Positions 1-10,175 are shown, counted from the stretch's first letter. The stretch: DNA of 64,000 nucleotides from Chitinophaga caeni (GCF_002557795.1 NZ_CP023777.1:4535001-4599000), one strand, 5' to 3'. A program made the numbers and translations. The notes: a model not told the origin generated them from the letters alone.

Positions 1-732
1 AAAGGAAACCTCTACACCGTTGGTTCCTCATCAATCAACGGACCGGTGAATACTATAGATAACGGCAGTCAATATTTTACGCCCTCCAAGTGGATCGCGG
101 TAAGCAAACCTTCTGGCTGGAAAATTGTGTTTGATCAATCTACCGGGACGTTCTTACGACAGGTTGGCAATACCTGCCTGTATTTTCAAAAAGGGGAATT
201 ATTTGATTTCACAACAGGTAAAGAACTGCTTTTTATGACCGGTACAGTTTATAATGGGGAAGAGGTAGTTGCAATATTGAAAGATGCGCAACTCGATAAA
301 ATGTATTTAGCCAGGTTTACAAAAAGCGGAACACAGAATTATTATAATGAAATAACCGGTGAAGATATATTACAAGCAACACATTTTGCCTTCAGCCCGG
401 ATTTGGGTTACCTGTTTTATAATGTGGAAGGCAAGGTTTATGAATATGATCCTATTCTCAAAAAAAGTTTCCTGATGCAGGATTATAGCGATCAGAAGAT
501 TAGCTATATGGGCTTCGAAGAATTTGCGATGACTTACCCTTCAAGTCCCAATGCAGAAAGGTATATCAATTATTCCAAGAAACTGATCGTCTGCTCTTAT
601 AAGGAAGGAGCACCGAAAAACTCCGGGCAGTTTGATTTGTACACCGTCCCGGACATTAACCAACCTATAAAAATTTACAAAAGCTTTAAAGGCGTACCAA
701 AAATTGCAGATGTAGCATATAGGGAAAGATAA
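1..732 (+). CDS. PKD-like family lipoprotein, C-terminal part (5' truncated by window edge)
   Basis: The reading frame is open from base 1, so the gene starts outside the window; the in-frame GTG at 46 is only an internal Val codon. The visible 243 residues match in layout the C-terminal half of the protein at 18614-20107. Both carry a VYEYDP segment (here about residue 144), followed by a hydrophobic strand region and a terminal 'TVPDINQP...IADVAY' type ending. That family sits at the end of SusC-SusD-DUF4843 operons in Bacteroidota and is thought to be a cell-surface lipoprotein accessory of the uptake complex. A TlpA gene follows after 28 bp on the same strand, so the two are probably co-transcribed. 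The ligand is unknown. Family assignment rests on the internal paralogue. Confidence 0.75.
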   Translation, partial: KGNLYTVGSSSINGPVNTIDNGSQYFTPSKWIAVSKPSGWKIVFDQSTGTFLRQVGNTCLYFQKGELFDFTTGKELLFMTGTVYNGEEVVAILKDAQLDKMYLARFTKSGTQNYYNEITGEDILQATHFAFSPDLGYLFYNVEGKVYEYDPILKKSFLMQDYSDQKISYMGFEEFAMTYPSSPNAERYINYSKKLIVCSYKEGAPKNSGQFDLYTVPDINQPIKIYKSFKGVPKIADVAYRER

Positions 733-760
733 AAGTATTCAACAACTAAATAAACTAATT

Positions 761-1804
761 ATGAAACCATTAAAAATGCTGGCCTATAGCGGCATCATCG
801 TATTGGCAAGTTGCAGCACCCAAGCGCAGGATCAACATAAAATCCACGGGCAAATTTCTACAACAAATGATCCCCAATGGGCTATCCTGAGATATTATGA
901 CGATCATGAGAAGCTCATCACGGATTCTGCCAAAATCGTATCCGGTTCATTTGACTTTACCCACCGGTTAAAGGAACCGACCAAGGGTTATGTTCAAGTT
1001 ACTTTTAAAGAAACAACCGGCGAAAAAGTAAAGCCTATAGGCATCCAGTTCTATATAGAACCACAAAATGTAACCATTACAGAAGGCACAGATGGAAACG
1101 AACTTGATATCAAGGGTTCCAAATTGAACGACGAGGTTGATGAAATATACAAAATCGTTTACCCTCCTAATGGCGATGAAGGATCTGTCGATGAGAAATT
1201 TGTTGATACCAAAGTAGAAGCATTCTTAAAGACCCACAGCAACTCTGTTGTATCTTTAGACTTGATTAAAATGGTATATTTAACAAACCCTGAAAAACTG
1301 GAAGCTGCCTTTAATGCACTCTCTTCTACTGTTAAGAACAGTAAATCCGGGCAAAAGATAGAAGCTTCCATTAAAAAGCAAGCAGCTGTCAAGGTGGGTA
1401 TGCAAGCCCCAGGCTTTACAGAAAAGGATCCCCAAGGTAAAGAAGTTTCCCTTAGTGATTTCAAAGGCAAATATGTGCTGGTCGATTTTTGGGCTAGCTG
1501 GTGCCATCCCTGCCGGATGGAAAACCCCCATGTTTTAGCCGCATATAATAAATATAAGGATCGCAACTTCACCGTTCTCGGTATTTCATTAGATTCTAAA
1601 AAAGAAGATTGGCTCAAGGCGGTTGAGAAAGATCAACTGCCTTGGACACAGGTCTCCGCACTGGATCCCCAAAATTGTAAAAGCGCAGATCTTTACGGAG
1701 TAGAATATATACCACAAAACTGGCTGATTGATCCACAAGGTAAAATTATCGCTAGAAACTTAAGCGGTAAGGACTTCGATAAGTTGGACGAGTTGTTACG
1801 GTAA
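761..1804 (+). CDS. TlpA-like thioredoxin lipoprotein with DUF4369-type N-terminus
   Basis: 347 residues. The start has a lipoprotein signal (lipobox LASC, Cys about residue 18), then an N-terminal beta-rich region of DUF4369 type (HGQIS... to about residue 110), a helical linker, and a C-terminal AhpC/TSA-TlpA domain from about residue 212. The active site WCHPC places the redox cysteines at 248 and 251, and the cis-Pro loop is near YIPQNW. Proteins of this type are periplasmic or surface-anchored disulfide oxidoreductases; the partner is unknown. It lies 28 bp after the PKD-like gene and is closed by a strong hairpin terminator at 1811, which suggests it is the last gene of an upstream SusC/D-type operon. 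Confidence 0.85.
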   Translation: MKPLKMLAYSGIIVLASCSTQAQDQHKIHGQISTTNDPQWAILRYYDDHEKLITDSAKIVSGSFDFTHRLKEPTKGYVQVTFKETTGEKVKPIGIQFYIEPQNVTITEGTDGNELDIKGSKLNDEVDEIYKIVYPPNGDEGSVDEKFVDTKVEAFLKTHSNSVVSLDLIKMVYLTNPEKLEAAFNALSSTVKNSKSGQKIEASIKKQAAVKVGMQAPGFTEKDPQGKEVSLSDFKGKYVLVDFWASWCHPCRMENPHVLAAYNKYKDRNFTVLGISLDSKKEDWLKAVEKDQLPWTQVSALDPQNCKSADLYGVEYIPQNWLIDPQGKIIARNLSGKDFDKLDELLR

Positions 1805-1810
1805 GAATAC

Positions 1811-1850
1811 GTAAACCTCAACCTTGATGGTTGGGGTTTACTTTTTATTT
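1811..1850 (+). terminator. Intrinsic terminator after the TlpA gene
   Basis: Thirteen-base arms at 1811-1823 and 1829-1841 (GTAAACCTCAACC / GGTTGGGGTTTAC, one G-U pair) with a 5-base loop, followed by TTTTTATTT. It begins 6 bp after the stop codon. Confidence 0.85.
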
Positions 1851-2148
1851 CCCTACTTTCAAATAAAATTTACGATAGCCGAATAAATAATATTTAACCA
1901 AGCCATGCATTTCATTACTATTTTCTAATCTTTCAGCAGATTAGATTAATGAAAACAATTTTATGAAAATTTTATGCCTCCCCTTTTCCAGTCACCTATA
2001 AGAGAAACCTTATCTTTACCTGATGGCAACCAAAACTAGATAAGTTCAAAATCAAGAGAGCAAAAAAAATAGTTGAATTGTAGCCATTATAAAGAGAAAA
2101 AACGGCTTTGTAATTCACATTTAATAAAACAAAAACCACACACCATTT
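1851..2148 (+). promoter_or_regulatory. Leader region of the M16 protease gene
   Basis: About 300 bp of AT-rich sequence without an ORF. A TATCTTTA at 2010-2017 is one base off the Bacteroidota -7 element TAnnTTTG and would give a leader of roughly 125 nt. No clear -33 TTG is seen at the right spacing, so the promoter call is weak. Nothing else was recognised. Confidence 0.3.
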
Positions 2149-5001
2149 ATGAAAAGAAAATTCCTGGTGCTGGCTTTAGCCCTATCTACCGGTTTTTCCT
2201 TTTGGAATGCCCCGGTATTCGCTCAAAAAAAGTCGGCAAAGGCTACTAAAACTGCAAACGATGTAATCCCGGTAGATCCGGACGTAAAGATCGGTAAATT
2301 ATCCAACGGTTTAACTTACTACATCCGTAAAAATACGGAACCCAAGAATCGCGCTGTTTTATATCTGGCCATCAAGGCCGGTTCATTGATGGAAACAGAT
2401 GCCCAACAAGGCTTGGCTCACTTTACGGAGCACATGTCTTTCAACGGCACCAAAGATTTTCCTAAAAATGAACTGATCAATTACCTGCAAAAAGCAGGTG
2501 TAAAATTCGGCGCCGATTTAAATGCTTACACGGCATTCGATCAGACGGTTTACCAATTACCTATCCCTACCGATAGCGTGGAGCTGTTCAAAAACGGTTT
2601 CAAGATATTAGCCAACTGGGCCGGTATGGTGAGCATGGAAGGTTCTGAAATCGATGCTGAAAGAGGTGTCATCATCGAGGAAGATCGCCAACGTGGAAAG
2701 AATGCACAGTCAAGGATGCAAAAACAATTGTTGCCCGTGGTACTGCATAACTCCCGCTACGCGGAAAGGATCCCTATCGGTAAAATCGATATCCTGCAAA
2801 ACTTCAAACACGAAGAAATCAGGAACTTTTACAAAGACTGGTACAGGCCAAACCTGCAAGCCGTGATCGCGGTAGGCGATTTCGATCCAGCCGCCGTAGA
2901 AAAAATGATCAAGGATAATTTCAGCGGCCTGAAAAATCCGGCTAAACCCAAACCGCGTATCGAGTACACTTTACCGGATAACAAGGAACCGCTCGTTAAA
3001 GAAGTGGTTGATAAAGAGTTTCCATTCCATGTCGTGATGGCTAGTTTCCGCCACCATACAACCACGACTACCACCAACGAAGATATCCGCAGGAACTTGG
3101 TGGAAGGAATGGTAAGCAGCATGATGAAAACCCGTATCTACGAATTGAAACAAAGCGGGCAAGCGCCTTTCTTGGAAGGGATGTTCTCTTACGGCGCTTA
3201 CCAGGGCGGTATCGTTCGCAACCAGGATGCTTTAAGTGTTGCCGCGGTATCTAAAACACCCGGTGAACTAGAAAAAGCGTTCAGGGGCATCATGGCCGAA
3301 GTAGAGCGTATGGCCAAATTTGGTTTTACGGCTAATGAATTGAATGTTATCAAGAAAAATCTTGATGCCGGTAATGAAAAAGGTTTCCGTGAAAAGGATA
3401 AAACTTCTTCCGATGCTTACGTGCAATCGTATTTGAATAATTTCTTAACCGGTACCGCGATACCATCGGCAACATACAGCTACCAATTAATGAAGAAGCT
3501 GATCCAAGATATTAGCTTGGAAGAGGTAAATAACGCTGCCAAACAAATGGCCAAGCAAGAAAATGTACTGGTGATTGTTCAAGCCCCGGAAAAAAGTAAG
3601 GATGAATTACCTACCGCCGCTACCCTGCTGAATGTTTTAAAAACTGCCGGCGAGGGTGTGAAACCTTATGAAGATAAAACAATCAATAAGCCATTATTAG
3701 CTAAGAAACCAACGCCCGGTAAAGTAGTGAAGGAAGAGCAGGTAGAAAGTATCGGCCTAACAAAATTAACTTTATCTAACGGCGTTACCGTTTACCTCAA
3801 ACCGACCGATTTCAAGAATGATCAAATCATCTTCAACTCCTTTGCACCCGGTGGTACTTCTTTAATTGATGATAAGGATTTGTTGGCAAGATCGTATACT
3901 GGAAATATTCCCAGCAATGGTATCGGTGAGTTCGACAATACGCAACTAGGCAAATTGTTAGCCGGAAATACGGCCAGCGTGTCTTCTTACATCGGTAACC
4001 TCTATCAAGGTTTCAGTGGAAGCACTTCGCCGCAGGATCTCGAAACGGCATTGCAACTGGTTTACGCAAGGGCAACCGAGCCGCGTAAAGATGAGAAAAT
4101 CTTCAAGAAAGACATGGAAGATTTCAAGGTGCAATTGGCAGCTTCGGGGGTTTCCCCGGCGAGCGTTTACCAAGACACGATTCAAAGTGTATGGTCATCT
4201 TATAGCGAACGCGAACGTAAACCTACCGAGAAAGAAGTAGATGATATTTCGTTGGATCAATCTTTCGAATTTTATAAAGATCGTTTCTCCGATGCCAGCG
4301 GGCAAACTTTTGTTTTCGTCGGTAATTTTGATGTTGAGAAGATCAAGCCCTTATTAGAAATGTACCTTGGCGGCCTCCCTTCTACCAACAGGCACGAAAA
4401 TTATATCGACAGGAACATCATGCCATTACAAGGCAAGGTAGAAAGGATCGTTAAGAAAGGTATAGAAGATAAAGCACAGGTGCAATTAATCTTCCATGGC
4501 ACTTACGAAAATACTCCTGAAAATAATGTACAAATCGGCGCTTTGAGCGATATTTTGGAGTTCAAGGTATTAGAAAGGTTACGCGAGAAGGAAAGCGGTG
4601 TTTACAGTCCGAATGTCGGCGCTTCTTATTCCAAATTGCCGCATCCGTATTATTCTTTAACGATTTCCTTTAGCTGTGCCACTGCCAACGTGGATAAGTT
4701 AATCAACGCGGCGCTGGATGAGGTAGAAAAGATTAAAAAGAACGGTGCTACCGAAGAAGATGTTGAGAAATTCAAAGCCGAATCACGCCGCTCATTAGAA
4801 GTAAGCTTACGTCAAAATGGTTTCTGGTTAAATTACCTGGTTAGTAAATTCCGGGATCATGATGATCCTACCTCCGTATTAACAACGGAAAAACGTTTAG
4901 CAACGGTAACGACCGGTTCCATCAAGAAAGCAGCAGATTTCTTCTTGAGTGGAAAGAATTTCTTTAAAGCGGTATTAGTACCCGAGAAAATAGAAAAATA
5001 G
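2149..5001 (+). CDS. M16 family zinc metalloprotease (pitrilysin/insulinase type), exported
   Basis: 950 residues with an N-terminal signal peptide (cleavage near VFAQ, residue 26). The first M16 domain carries the inverted zinc motif HFTEH at residues 91-95, and the third ligand is probably Glu171 in DAERGVIIEE, 76 residues on as expected for the family. The second half repeats the fold (from about residue 540, 'LSNGVTVYLKP') without a zinc motif, as in two-domain pitrilysins. It is a presumptive periplasmic oligopeptide-degrading enzyme. It follows a PKD-like/TlpA gene pair but is separated from it by a terminator, so it has its own promoter. Length is normal for the Bacteroidota group. Confidence 0.93.
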   Translation: MKRKFLVLALALSTGFSFWNAPVFAQKKSAKATKTANDVIPVDPDVKIGKLSNGLTYYIRKNTEPKNRAVLYLAIKAGSLMETDAQQGLAHFTEHMSFNGTKDFPKNELINYLQKAGVKFGADLNAYTAFDQTVYQLPIPTDSVELFKNGFKILANWAGMVSMEGSEIDAERGVIIEEDRQRGKNAQSRMQKQLLPVVLHNSRYAERIPIGKIDILQNFKHEEIRNFYKDWYRPNLQAVIAVGDFDPAAVEKMIKDNFSGLKNPAKPKPRIEYTLPDNKEPLVKEVVDKEFPFHVVMASFRHHTTTTTTNEDIRRNLVEGMVSSMMKTRIYELKQSGQAPFLEGMFSYGAYQGGIVRNQDALSVAAVSKTPGELEKAFRGIMAEVERMAKFGFTANELNVIKKNLDAGNEKGFREKDKTSSDAYVQSYLNNFLTGTAIPSATYSYQLMKKLIQDISLEEVNNAAKQMAKQENVLVIVQAPEKSKDELPTAATLLNVLKTAGEGVKPYEDKTINKPLLAKKPTPGKVVKEEQVESIGLTKLTLSNGVTVYLKPTDFKNDQIIFNSFAPGGTSLIDDKDLLARSYTGNIPSNGIGEFDNTQLGKLLAGNTASVSSYIGNLYQGFSGSTSPQDLETALQLVYARATEPRKDEKIFKKDMEDFKVQLAASGVSPASVYQDTIQSVWSSYSERERKPTEKEVDDISLDQSFEFYKDRFSDASGQTFVFVGNFDVEKIKPLLEMYLGGLPSTNRHENYIDRNIMPLQGKVERIVKKGIEDKAQVQLIFHGTYENTPENNVQIGALSDILEFKVLERLREKESGVYSPNVGASYSKLPHPYYSLTISFSCATANVDKLINAALDEVEKIKKNGATEEDVEKFKAESRRSLEVSLRQNGFWLNYLVSKFRDHDDPTSVLTTEKRLATVTTGSIKKAADFFLSGKNFFKAVLVPEKIEK

Positions 5002-5100
5002 GTGATCACCTAGGTAAATACCTGCGAAAAACAGGGTAGCCCGCCGTCTTTTAATGATAATGGCTATTTACCAGGAAAGATAGTATTTCATTCTTCTAAA

Positions 5101-5140
5101 ATAAAAGCCCCGCGACAAATAAAATTCGCGGGGCTTTTAT
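5101..5140. terminator. Bidirectional intrinsic terminator
   Basis: Perfect 15-base arms at 5101-5115 and 5126-5140 (ATAAAAGCCCCGCGA and its complement) around a 10-base loop. A-rich on one side and T-rich on the other, so it can serve the M16 gene on + and the GH92 gene on -. Confidence 0.85.
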
Positions 5141-5150
5141 TATTATATAT

Positions 5151-5307
5151 CATTATTGTCCGATAAATTATTTTCAATGAAAAAATTATCATCGCCCTCA
5201 AAAGTCCACCAGGTCTCCGTCTCCTGCATTTTTTTACTTGCCGAAAAAGTTACCCCGATAAGGCACTAACCAGGATCGCTTACACCTATTTTAGCCGGAC
5301 AATAATG
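5151..5307. mobile_element. Short MITE-like element (157 bp), same terminal repeats as the elements at 28199 and 57668
   Basis: The left end reads CATTATTGTCCGATAAA (5151-5167); the right end is the complement of CATTATTGTCCGGCTAAAA (5289-5307). These are near-identical terminal inverted repeats. The interior contains a TTTTTTTACTTGCCGAAAAAG stretch resembling the hairpin core of the larger elements but is otherwise different, and holds no ORF. The flanking 9-mers (5142-5150 and 5308-5316) do not match, so no target duplication survives. It probably belongs to the same transposase specificity as the other two. Confidence 0.65.
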
Positions 5308-5317
5308 GTATAAAATA

Positions 5318-7597
5318 TTAATCCATCCAGGACTTCGGTCTATCTTCAGGGGCTTTACCAAATTCTTTATTCGGTTCTTTACCCATAAATACTTTAAACG
5401 TTCCTCCCGAAAGAATGTCTTTATGGCGGATATAACTCTTGGTATAAGGCTTACCATTCCACTCTACTTTCTGGATGTAGATATTACCGGGCTCATTATT
5501 CACTGTTTCAACAGTAAACGTTTTACCGCTTGATACCTTGAATGTGGCCTTATCAAAGATCGGGCTACCTAAAACATACACGCCGTTGGCAGGATTTTCT
5601 GGATAAAAACCTAAAGCAGACATGATATACCAAGAACTCATTGCACCGCAATCTTCATTACCGGCTAAGCCTTCCGGGCGATCGAAATAGAATTCTTTAA
5701 TTACCTGGCGTACTTTTTCAGCCGTTTTCCATTGATCCCCTGCAAAAGCATACATATAAGTAACATGGTGGCTCGGCTCATTTCCATGCGCATACATTCC
5801 GATCAAACCGGAGATATCGCTCGAAGCCTCATCACCCATGTAACCTTCAGCAGAAAAAAGGCTGTCTAACTTGATAGAAAATGCTTGGTCACCACCCATC
5901 AACTCGATCAAACCTTCCACATCCTGCGGTACCAGCCAGGTATATTGCCAACCGTTACCCTCGGTAAAGTCTCCATTTTCATGTTTAGAGAAGAAGGGAT
6001 TGTAAGGCGTTCTCCAGGAACCATCATCTAATTTGGGGCGTACGAAGCGGATGCTCGCATCCCAATAATTCTTGTAATATTTAGCGCGTTTCGCGTAATA
6101 TTCATAATCTTCTTGTTTACCCATCTTCTTCGCCATAGCTGCAATACACCAATCATCGATGGCATATTCCAGGGCTTTAGACACAGATTGTTCTTCCTTA
6201 TCTGCCGGGATATACCCTTTTTCCTTGATATAGTTCATACCGAAATCATCGCGGGTAGAGGATGCTTTCAACGCTTCAAATGCCAACTCGGCATCGAAAC
6301 CATCGAAGCCCTTTAAATATGCATCTACGATGATGGGAACAGCATGGTAACCGACCATACAATTGGTTTCATTACCCATCAAATGCCAGATAGGTAATTT
6401 GCCTTGCTGTTTATAGATGGTCAACATCGTGTTTACAAAATCGTTCACCTTGTCCGGGTTGATCAAGGTATTCAAGGGGGCTGCTGAACGGTAAACATCC
6501 CATAAAGAGAATACGGAGTAATTATCAAAACCCGGATTCTTATAAACTTCTTTATCTGTTCCGCGGTAACTACCATCGTGATCGTTAAACAAGGCCGGGG
6601 CGATCATCGTGTGGTACAAGGCGGTATAAAAAGTACGTTTTGCAGCTGTATCTTTAGTTTCAATGGAAACTTTGGCTAAAACATCATTCCATTTCTTACC
6701 GGCGTCTTCTTTAACCTTGGCAAAATCCCATCCCGGTATTTCCGCTTGTATATTCGCCAATGCATTTTCACTGCTAACCGGTGAAATGCCCACCTTGAAC
6801 TGTAGATCCTTCGGGGGATTATCGAATGACATAACCGCCTTTGCGGATTTCAACCCTTCAAATTTCTCTTTGGCCGGAAGATCGATTATTTCGAAATGCT
6901 TCACCGGGATATTTGATTTGATCGCAAACCACAAGCGTTGATCGGCGGCCCAACCGTTGGACATACGGTAACCTACGAAGGTCACGCTGTCAACTTGTTC
7001 AATATGTGTATCCGTGGCCCTATCCCAACCGATACCTTCTTTTAAATCTACGATAACGTGCGCGGGTTGTTCCGCGTTAAAAGCATATTTATGAAAACCA
7101 ACGCGTTCTGAAGCTGTCAGCTCTACATCGATGTCATAATCTGTTAAGTGTACTGAATAATAGCCTGCCGCAACTTTTTCACGATCATGGGTATAATGTG
7201 AACCGTAGCCACTGGTAGGATTTTCCTGCGTGCCGGGTTCCGTTCTGATGTCGCCTGTAAATGGCATCATTAATACGTCGCCTAAATCACCGATACCCGT
7301 ACCACTTAAGTGGGTATGTTGAAAACCGATCACGACGCTATCGCTGTAGTGGTAACCGGAACACCAGTCCCAGCCTTTCACGATATTAGTCGGGCCAAGC
7401 TGAACGGCGCCGAAGGGTACATTAGCACCCACGAAGACGTGCCCGTGGCCGCCTGAACCGATATAAGGATCTACATACTGTACGAGTGATTGCTCACTGT
7501 TGGTTGATTGGTTCTGTTGCTGGTCGCAAGCTGTAAAAGTAACTGCTGTTGCTGCCAGTACAGAAAAGCAGCGACCAAAGTAAACGTGTTTCTTCAT
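5318..7597 (-). CDS. GH92 family alpha-mannosidase lipoprotein
   Basis: 759 residues, lipoprotein signal with lipobox FTAC (Cys about 24). The family signature is clear: 'VDPYIGSGGHGHVF' followed by 'NVPFGAVQLGP' near residues 42-68, then MGNETNCMVGYHAVP, NGWQYTWLVPQDV, and the late GNEPSHH and AGNEDCGAMSSWY segments typical of the calcium-dependent catalytic domain. GH92 enzymes are exo-acting alpha-mannosidases on mannan or N-glycan side chains, here probably anchored to a membrane. The linkage preference cannot be read. It stands alone on the minus strand between a terminator/MITE and a 335-bp gap. The other mannosidase-type enzyme in the window is the GH125 at 56157. Confidence 0.92.
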   Translation of the reverse strand: MKKHVYFGRCFSVLAATAVTFTACDQQQNQSTNSEQSLVQYVDPYIGSGGHGHVFVGANVPFGAVQLGPTNIVKGWDWCSGYHYSDSVVIGFQHTHLSGTGIGDLGDVLMMPFTGDIRTEPGTQENPTSGYGSHYTHDREKVAAGYYSVHLTDYDIDVELTASERVGFHKYAFNAEQPAHVIVDLKEGIGWDRATDTHIEQVDSVTFVGYRMSNGWAADQRLWFAIKSNIPVKHFEIIDLPAKEKFEGLKSAKAVMSFDNPPKDLQFKVGISPVSSENALANIQAEIPGWDFAKVKEDAGKKWNDVLAKVSIETKDTAAKRTFYTALYHTMIAPALFNDHDGSYRGTDKEVYKNPGFDNYSVFSLWDVYRSAAPLNTLINPDKVNDFVNTMLTIYKQQGKLPIWHLMGNETNCMVGYHAVPIIVDAYLKGFDGFDAELAFEALKASSTRDDFGMNYIKEKGYIPADKEEQSVSKALEYAIDDWCIAAMAKKMGKQEDYEYYAKRAKYYKNYWDASIRFVRPKLDDGSWRTPYNPFFSKHENGDFTEGNGWQYTWLVPQDVEGLIELMGGDQAFSIKLDSLFSAEGYMGDEASSDISGLIGMYAHGNEPSHHVTYMYAFAGDQWKTAEKVRQVIKEFYFDRPEGLAGNEDCGAMSSWYIMSALGFYPENPANGVYVLGSPIFDKATFKVSSGKTFTVETVNNEPGNIYIQKVEWNGKPYTKSYIRHKDILSGGTFKVFMGKEPNKEFGKAPEDRPKSWMD

Positions 7598-7932
7598 TGA
7601 ATTGAGTATTTATAACACACTGCGGGAATCATTTCCCATATTATTATTTACATGAATTGAATGAATATCCATGTATAAGAGCGTCACAAAATAAAGTCGG
7701 CCTACCGGATAATACAAACCGGATGAACTAAATACATTAACAAGTTACACCACTCATCACAAACGATTGATTATCAAATCATTAACAGATAGCTAAATAT
7801 CCATCTAAGCATCAATAAAGCTGCATAATATTGATAACCAACATCTTACACAATGAAAGTGCAAGCATTTGCTAAATCGTATTAGCGAAAGCTAAATTTA
7901 GAGAAAAAAATTATAATTAGCGCGGGAAAAGA
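7598..7932 (-). other. Intergenic gap, 335 bp, no gene seen
   Basis: AT-rich region between two minus-strand genes. It must hold the promoter of the GH92 gene and the 3' end of the long upstream operon, but I find no match to TAnnTTTG on the minus strand and no convincing hairpin terminator. Confidence 0.5.
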
Positions 7933-10173
7933 TTATTGCACCCATACCTCGTCGCAAGCCATCATGACCTTGCGTCCTGGCTTGTAGCGCCATGAAGGTA
8001 AAGACGGGATAGGTTGGGCTTCTATACGGATGGCTTTTATTTCTAGATGAACGGGAATGGACAAACCGCGGAATTGGACTTTATAATCCTCTTCTTCTAC
8101 TCGGGGTAAATCATTACCGAATACCTTTTCGAAATTATGGCCATCCTTCGAGATGAAAATATTTACATGTCCAGGGGGAAAAATCCAGTGACGCGGATCT
8201 TGAAGAAAACGGGTACTGATCGTATCCACGGCAGTAACTTTACCTAAATCAATATCTACGATCATCGGGTCACCGTAAAAACATTGCCAGTTATAGCTAA
8301 AATCTGCATAACCCGGTGTTTCGTCTACCAAGGTTTCATAGCCGTTGGCAGGGAAATTTTCATCCGGCGGAAATTGATATTGTACCGTTGCACCTTTTGC
8401 CTTGTTTAACCTAACCCCGGCATCGAGAATACTTTGCCACTCTTCCATGTAAGCGGTCAGCGTTTGACCGGCTTCTGCTATTTCGCTAACACCTGTAGCC
8501 TTCGCTACCTTTTCAAAATATTCAAGCCTTTGCGGCCATTGGGGCTTAACTTCCCACTGGTTATTTCTTTTAATAAATATCCCGTGATCGCGGTTATGAT
8601 AAAACTTCGATTGTTGTAACACCACGTATTCCTGTGAAAGACGCAAAGCCTTGACGCGCTTTAAGAGTACGGGTTTTGTTTCAACCGCCGCTTCCGCGCG
8701 ATCCAATATGCTGCTGAATTGATCGATATAAAACGGCGACAGGTAACCGTCGTGATCGTTCACCGGGTTACCATAAATATCCAGCCGCGTATTAGTTTGT
8801 AAAACGGACTCTTCCAACAATTGAAGGTATGATGAAACGGCAGAAGCGGCCTTGCCGTAATAATGTTCGAGGAAAGTCGCGATCAGATCATCTGTAGGGG
8901 CATCCGTATTCCATAATTTATTGGCAGTAACATATGCCTTGAGCGCTGCCAGGTCCGAATATGTATCACCGCTTCCCTGCTCAAAGATTCCTTCTACCCC
9001 GCAACTCTTTAAATAGGCAATATTTTCAGCAGTTGTTTTAACCGATAAAAATGGCGTCAAGTAGTTGGTAAATTGCGTGCAATAATCCCAAACCATTACA
9101 TGTGGAGTCAAGTGCAACCATGCCGTTAAATCACGCCTAAAACCTGCGGCCGACGGATCTTTCTCCAGGGAAAAAGTCCTGTACGCATCGATGGAACTTA
9201 ACATGATATGAACATTCGGCGCCGGCTTGGTATGAAGTGGCGCATGCTTGGTTTCGAGGTAAGCCAACGTGGTAAATTGTTTCGCTGGAAAATGAGCCGC
9301 CACCTTGTTGACGAAGGTGATCAAGCTACCTTGCACACCGCCGTCGAGCTCATTTTGCTTCGAACAGGAATCGCATTCACAAAATTCACCGCCATCATTA
9401 GCGGCAATACTCCAATATTTCGCTGATGGATTTTCTTTAAAAGCGCTGTCTAAATACCGCAAAGTAATTTGTAATACATCCGGGTTAGCGAGGCATAGCT
9501 GCGTTGCTTTCCGTTCCCCGTTAACCAAGGCAAAATATTCGGGATGCGATTCAAAGTATTGACGCGGCGGCACCAACTTGAAGAAAGAATGCCCCCATAA
9601 GCCCCATAGCGCTTCGAATTGTTGTAAACCATACCAATTTCGATATTCCCCGTCAAAAGCTGCCGGTAAATAAACTTCCCTGTAATCAAAGGAAGGACTT
9701 TGAAGCGTATTATAACCTTTCGGCACCCTGATTTCCTTTAATTGCGGAACAGTTGCCGAACCCTCATCCCATTTCTTGGCGCCGATGAATTTATCTATAA
9801 AATAATATACGGCCTGAAGCATAACCTTCGTATCATCCCCACAAAAAAACTGTAGATCGTTGCCTTGTTGAGACAACCCGAAGCCGCCGGCTTGCAAGGA
9901 TGCGCCCTTGATACCGCTTAGCCCCGGTTGCAGCTCCAGGTAAAAATAACTTCTACGCCTTTCCTTTACCGAATCGATTATTAAAGTTATCCCGGTAGCA
10001 CGTTTTATATAATCCTGTAAAATACTGGCAGCTTTACTAGTCGACACATCCGCTTGGGCAGGAATTACGATGCGTGTTTCCAAGCGTTTACTAACGATGG
10101 TAATATCCTGTCCATACATCATGTTGGGCAACATTAACAGTGATAAACATATGAAGATTCCGCATTTCAGCAT
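7933..10173 (-). CDS. DUF4838 family exported protein with C-terminal discoidin-like domain
   Basis: 746 residues, signal peptide ending near MYGQ (residue 22). Residues about 25-150 resemble the N-terminal accessory domain of GH67/GH20-type enzymes ('TSKAASILQDYIKRATG'). The central part (about 160-480) matches the DUF4838 layout with 'YWSIAANDGGEFCECDSCSKQ', 'VMVWDYCTQF' and 'GVEGIFEQGSGDTYSDL', a barrel expected to act on or bind carbohydrate. Residues about 600-746 look like an F5/8 discoidin sandwich. It is the last gene of the operon 15062-7933, starting 2 bp after the TPR-barrel stop. In that position other exopolysaccharide systems encode a periplasmic hydrolase, lyase or deacetylase; I infer a similar trimming role. 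No catalytic residue can be proved by eye. Confidence 0.75.
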   Translation of the reverse strand: MLKCGIFICLSLLMLPNMMYGQDITIVSKRLETRIVIPAQADVSTSKAASILQDYIKRATGITLIIDSVKERRRSYFYLELQPGLSGIKGASLQAGGFGLSQQGNDLQFFCGDDTKVMLQAVYYFIDKFIGAKKWDEGSATVPQLKEIRVPKGYNTLQSPSFDYREVYLPAAFDGEYRNWYGLQQFEALWGLWGHSFFKLVPPRQYFESHPEYFALVNGERKATQLCLANPDVLQITLRYLDSAFKENPSAKYWSIAANDGGEFCECDSCSKQNELDGGVQGSLITFVNKVAAHFPAKQFTTLAYLETKHAPLHTKPAPNVHIMLSSIDAYRTFSLEKDPSAAGFRRDLTAWLHLTPHVMVWDYCTQFTNYLTPFLSVKTTAENIAYLKSCGVEGIFEQGSGDTYSDLAALKAYVTANKLWNTDAPTDDLIATFLEHYYGKAASAVSSYLQLLEESVLQTNTRLDIYGNPVNDHDGYLSPFYIDQFSSILDRAEAAVETKPVLLKRVKALRLSQEYVVLQQSKFYHNRDHGIFIKRNNQWEVKPQWPQRLEYFEKVAKATGVSEIAEAGQTLTAYMEEWQSILDAGVRLNKAKGATVQYQFPPDENFPANGYETLVDETPGYADFSYNWQCFYGDPMIVDIDLGKVTAVDTISTRFLQDPRHWIFPPGHVNIFISKDGHNFEKVFGNDLPRVEEEDYKVQFRGLSIPVHLEIKAIRIEAQPIPSLPSWRYKPGRKVMMACDEVWVQ

Positions 10174-10175
10174 CC

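Noticed and set aside
1159..1617. 152-codon open frame on the minus strand
   Set aside because: Lies wholly inside the TlpA gene; low-complexity shadow translation with no motif.
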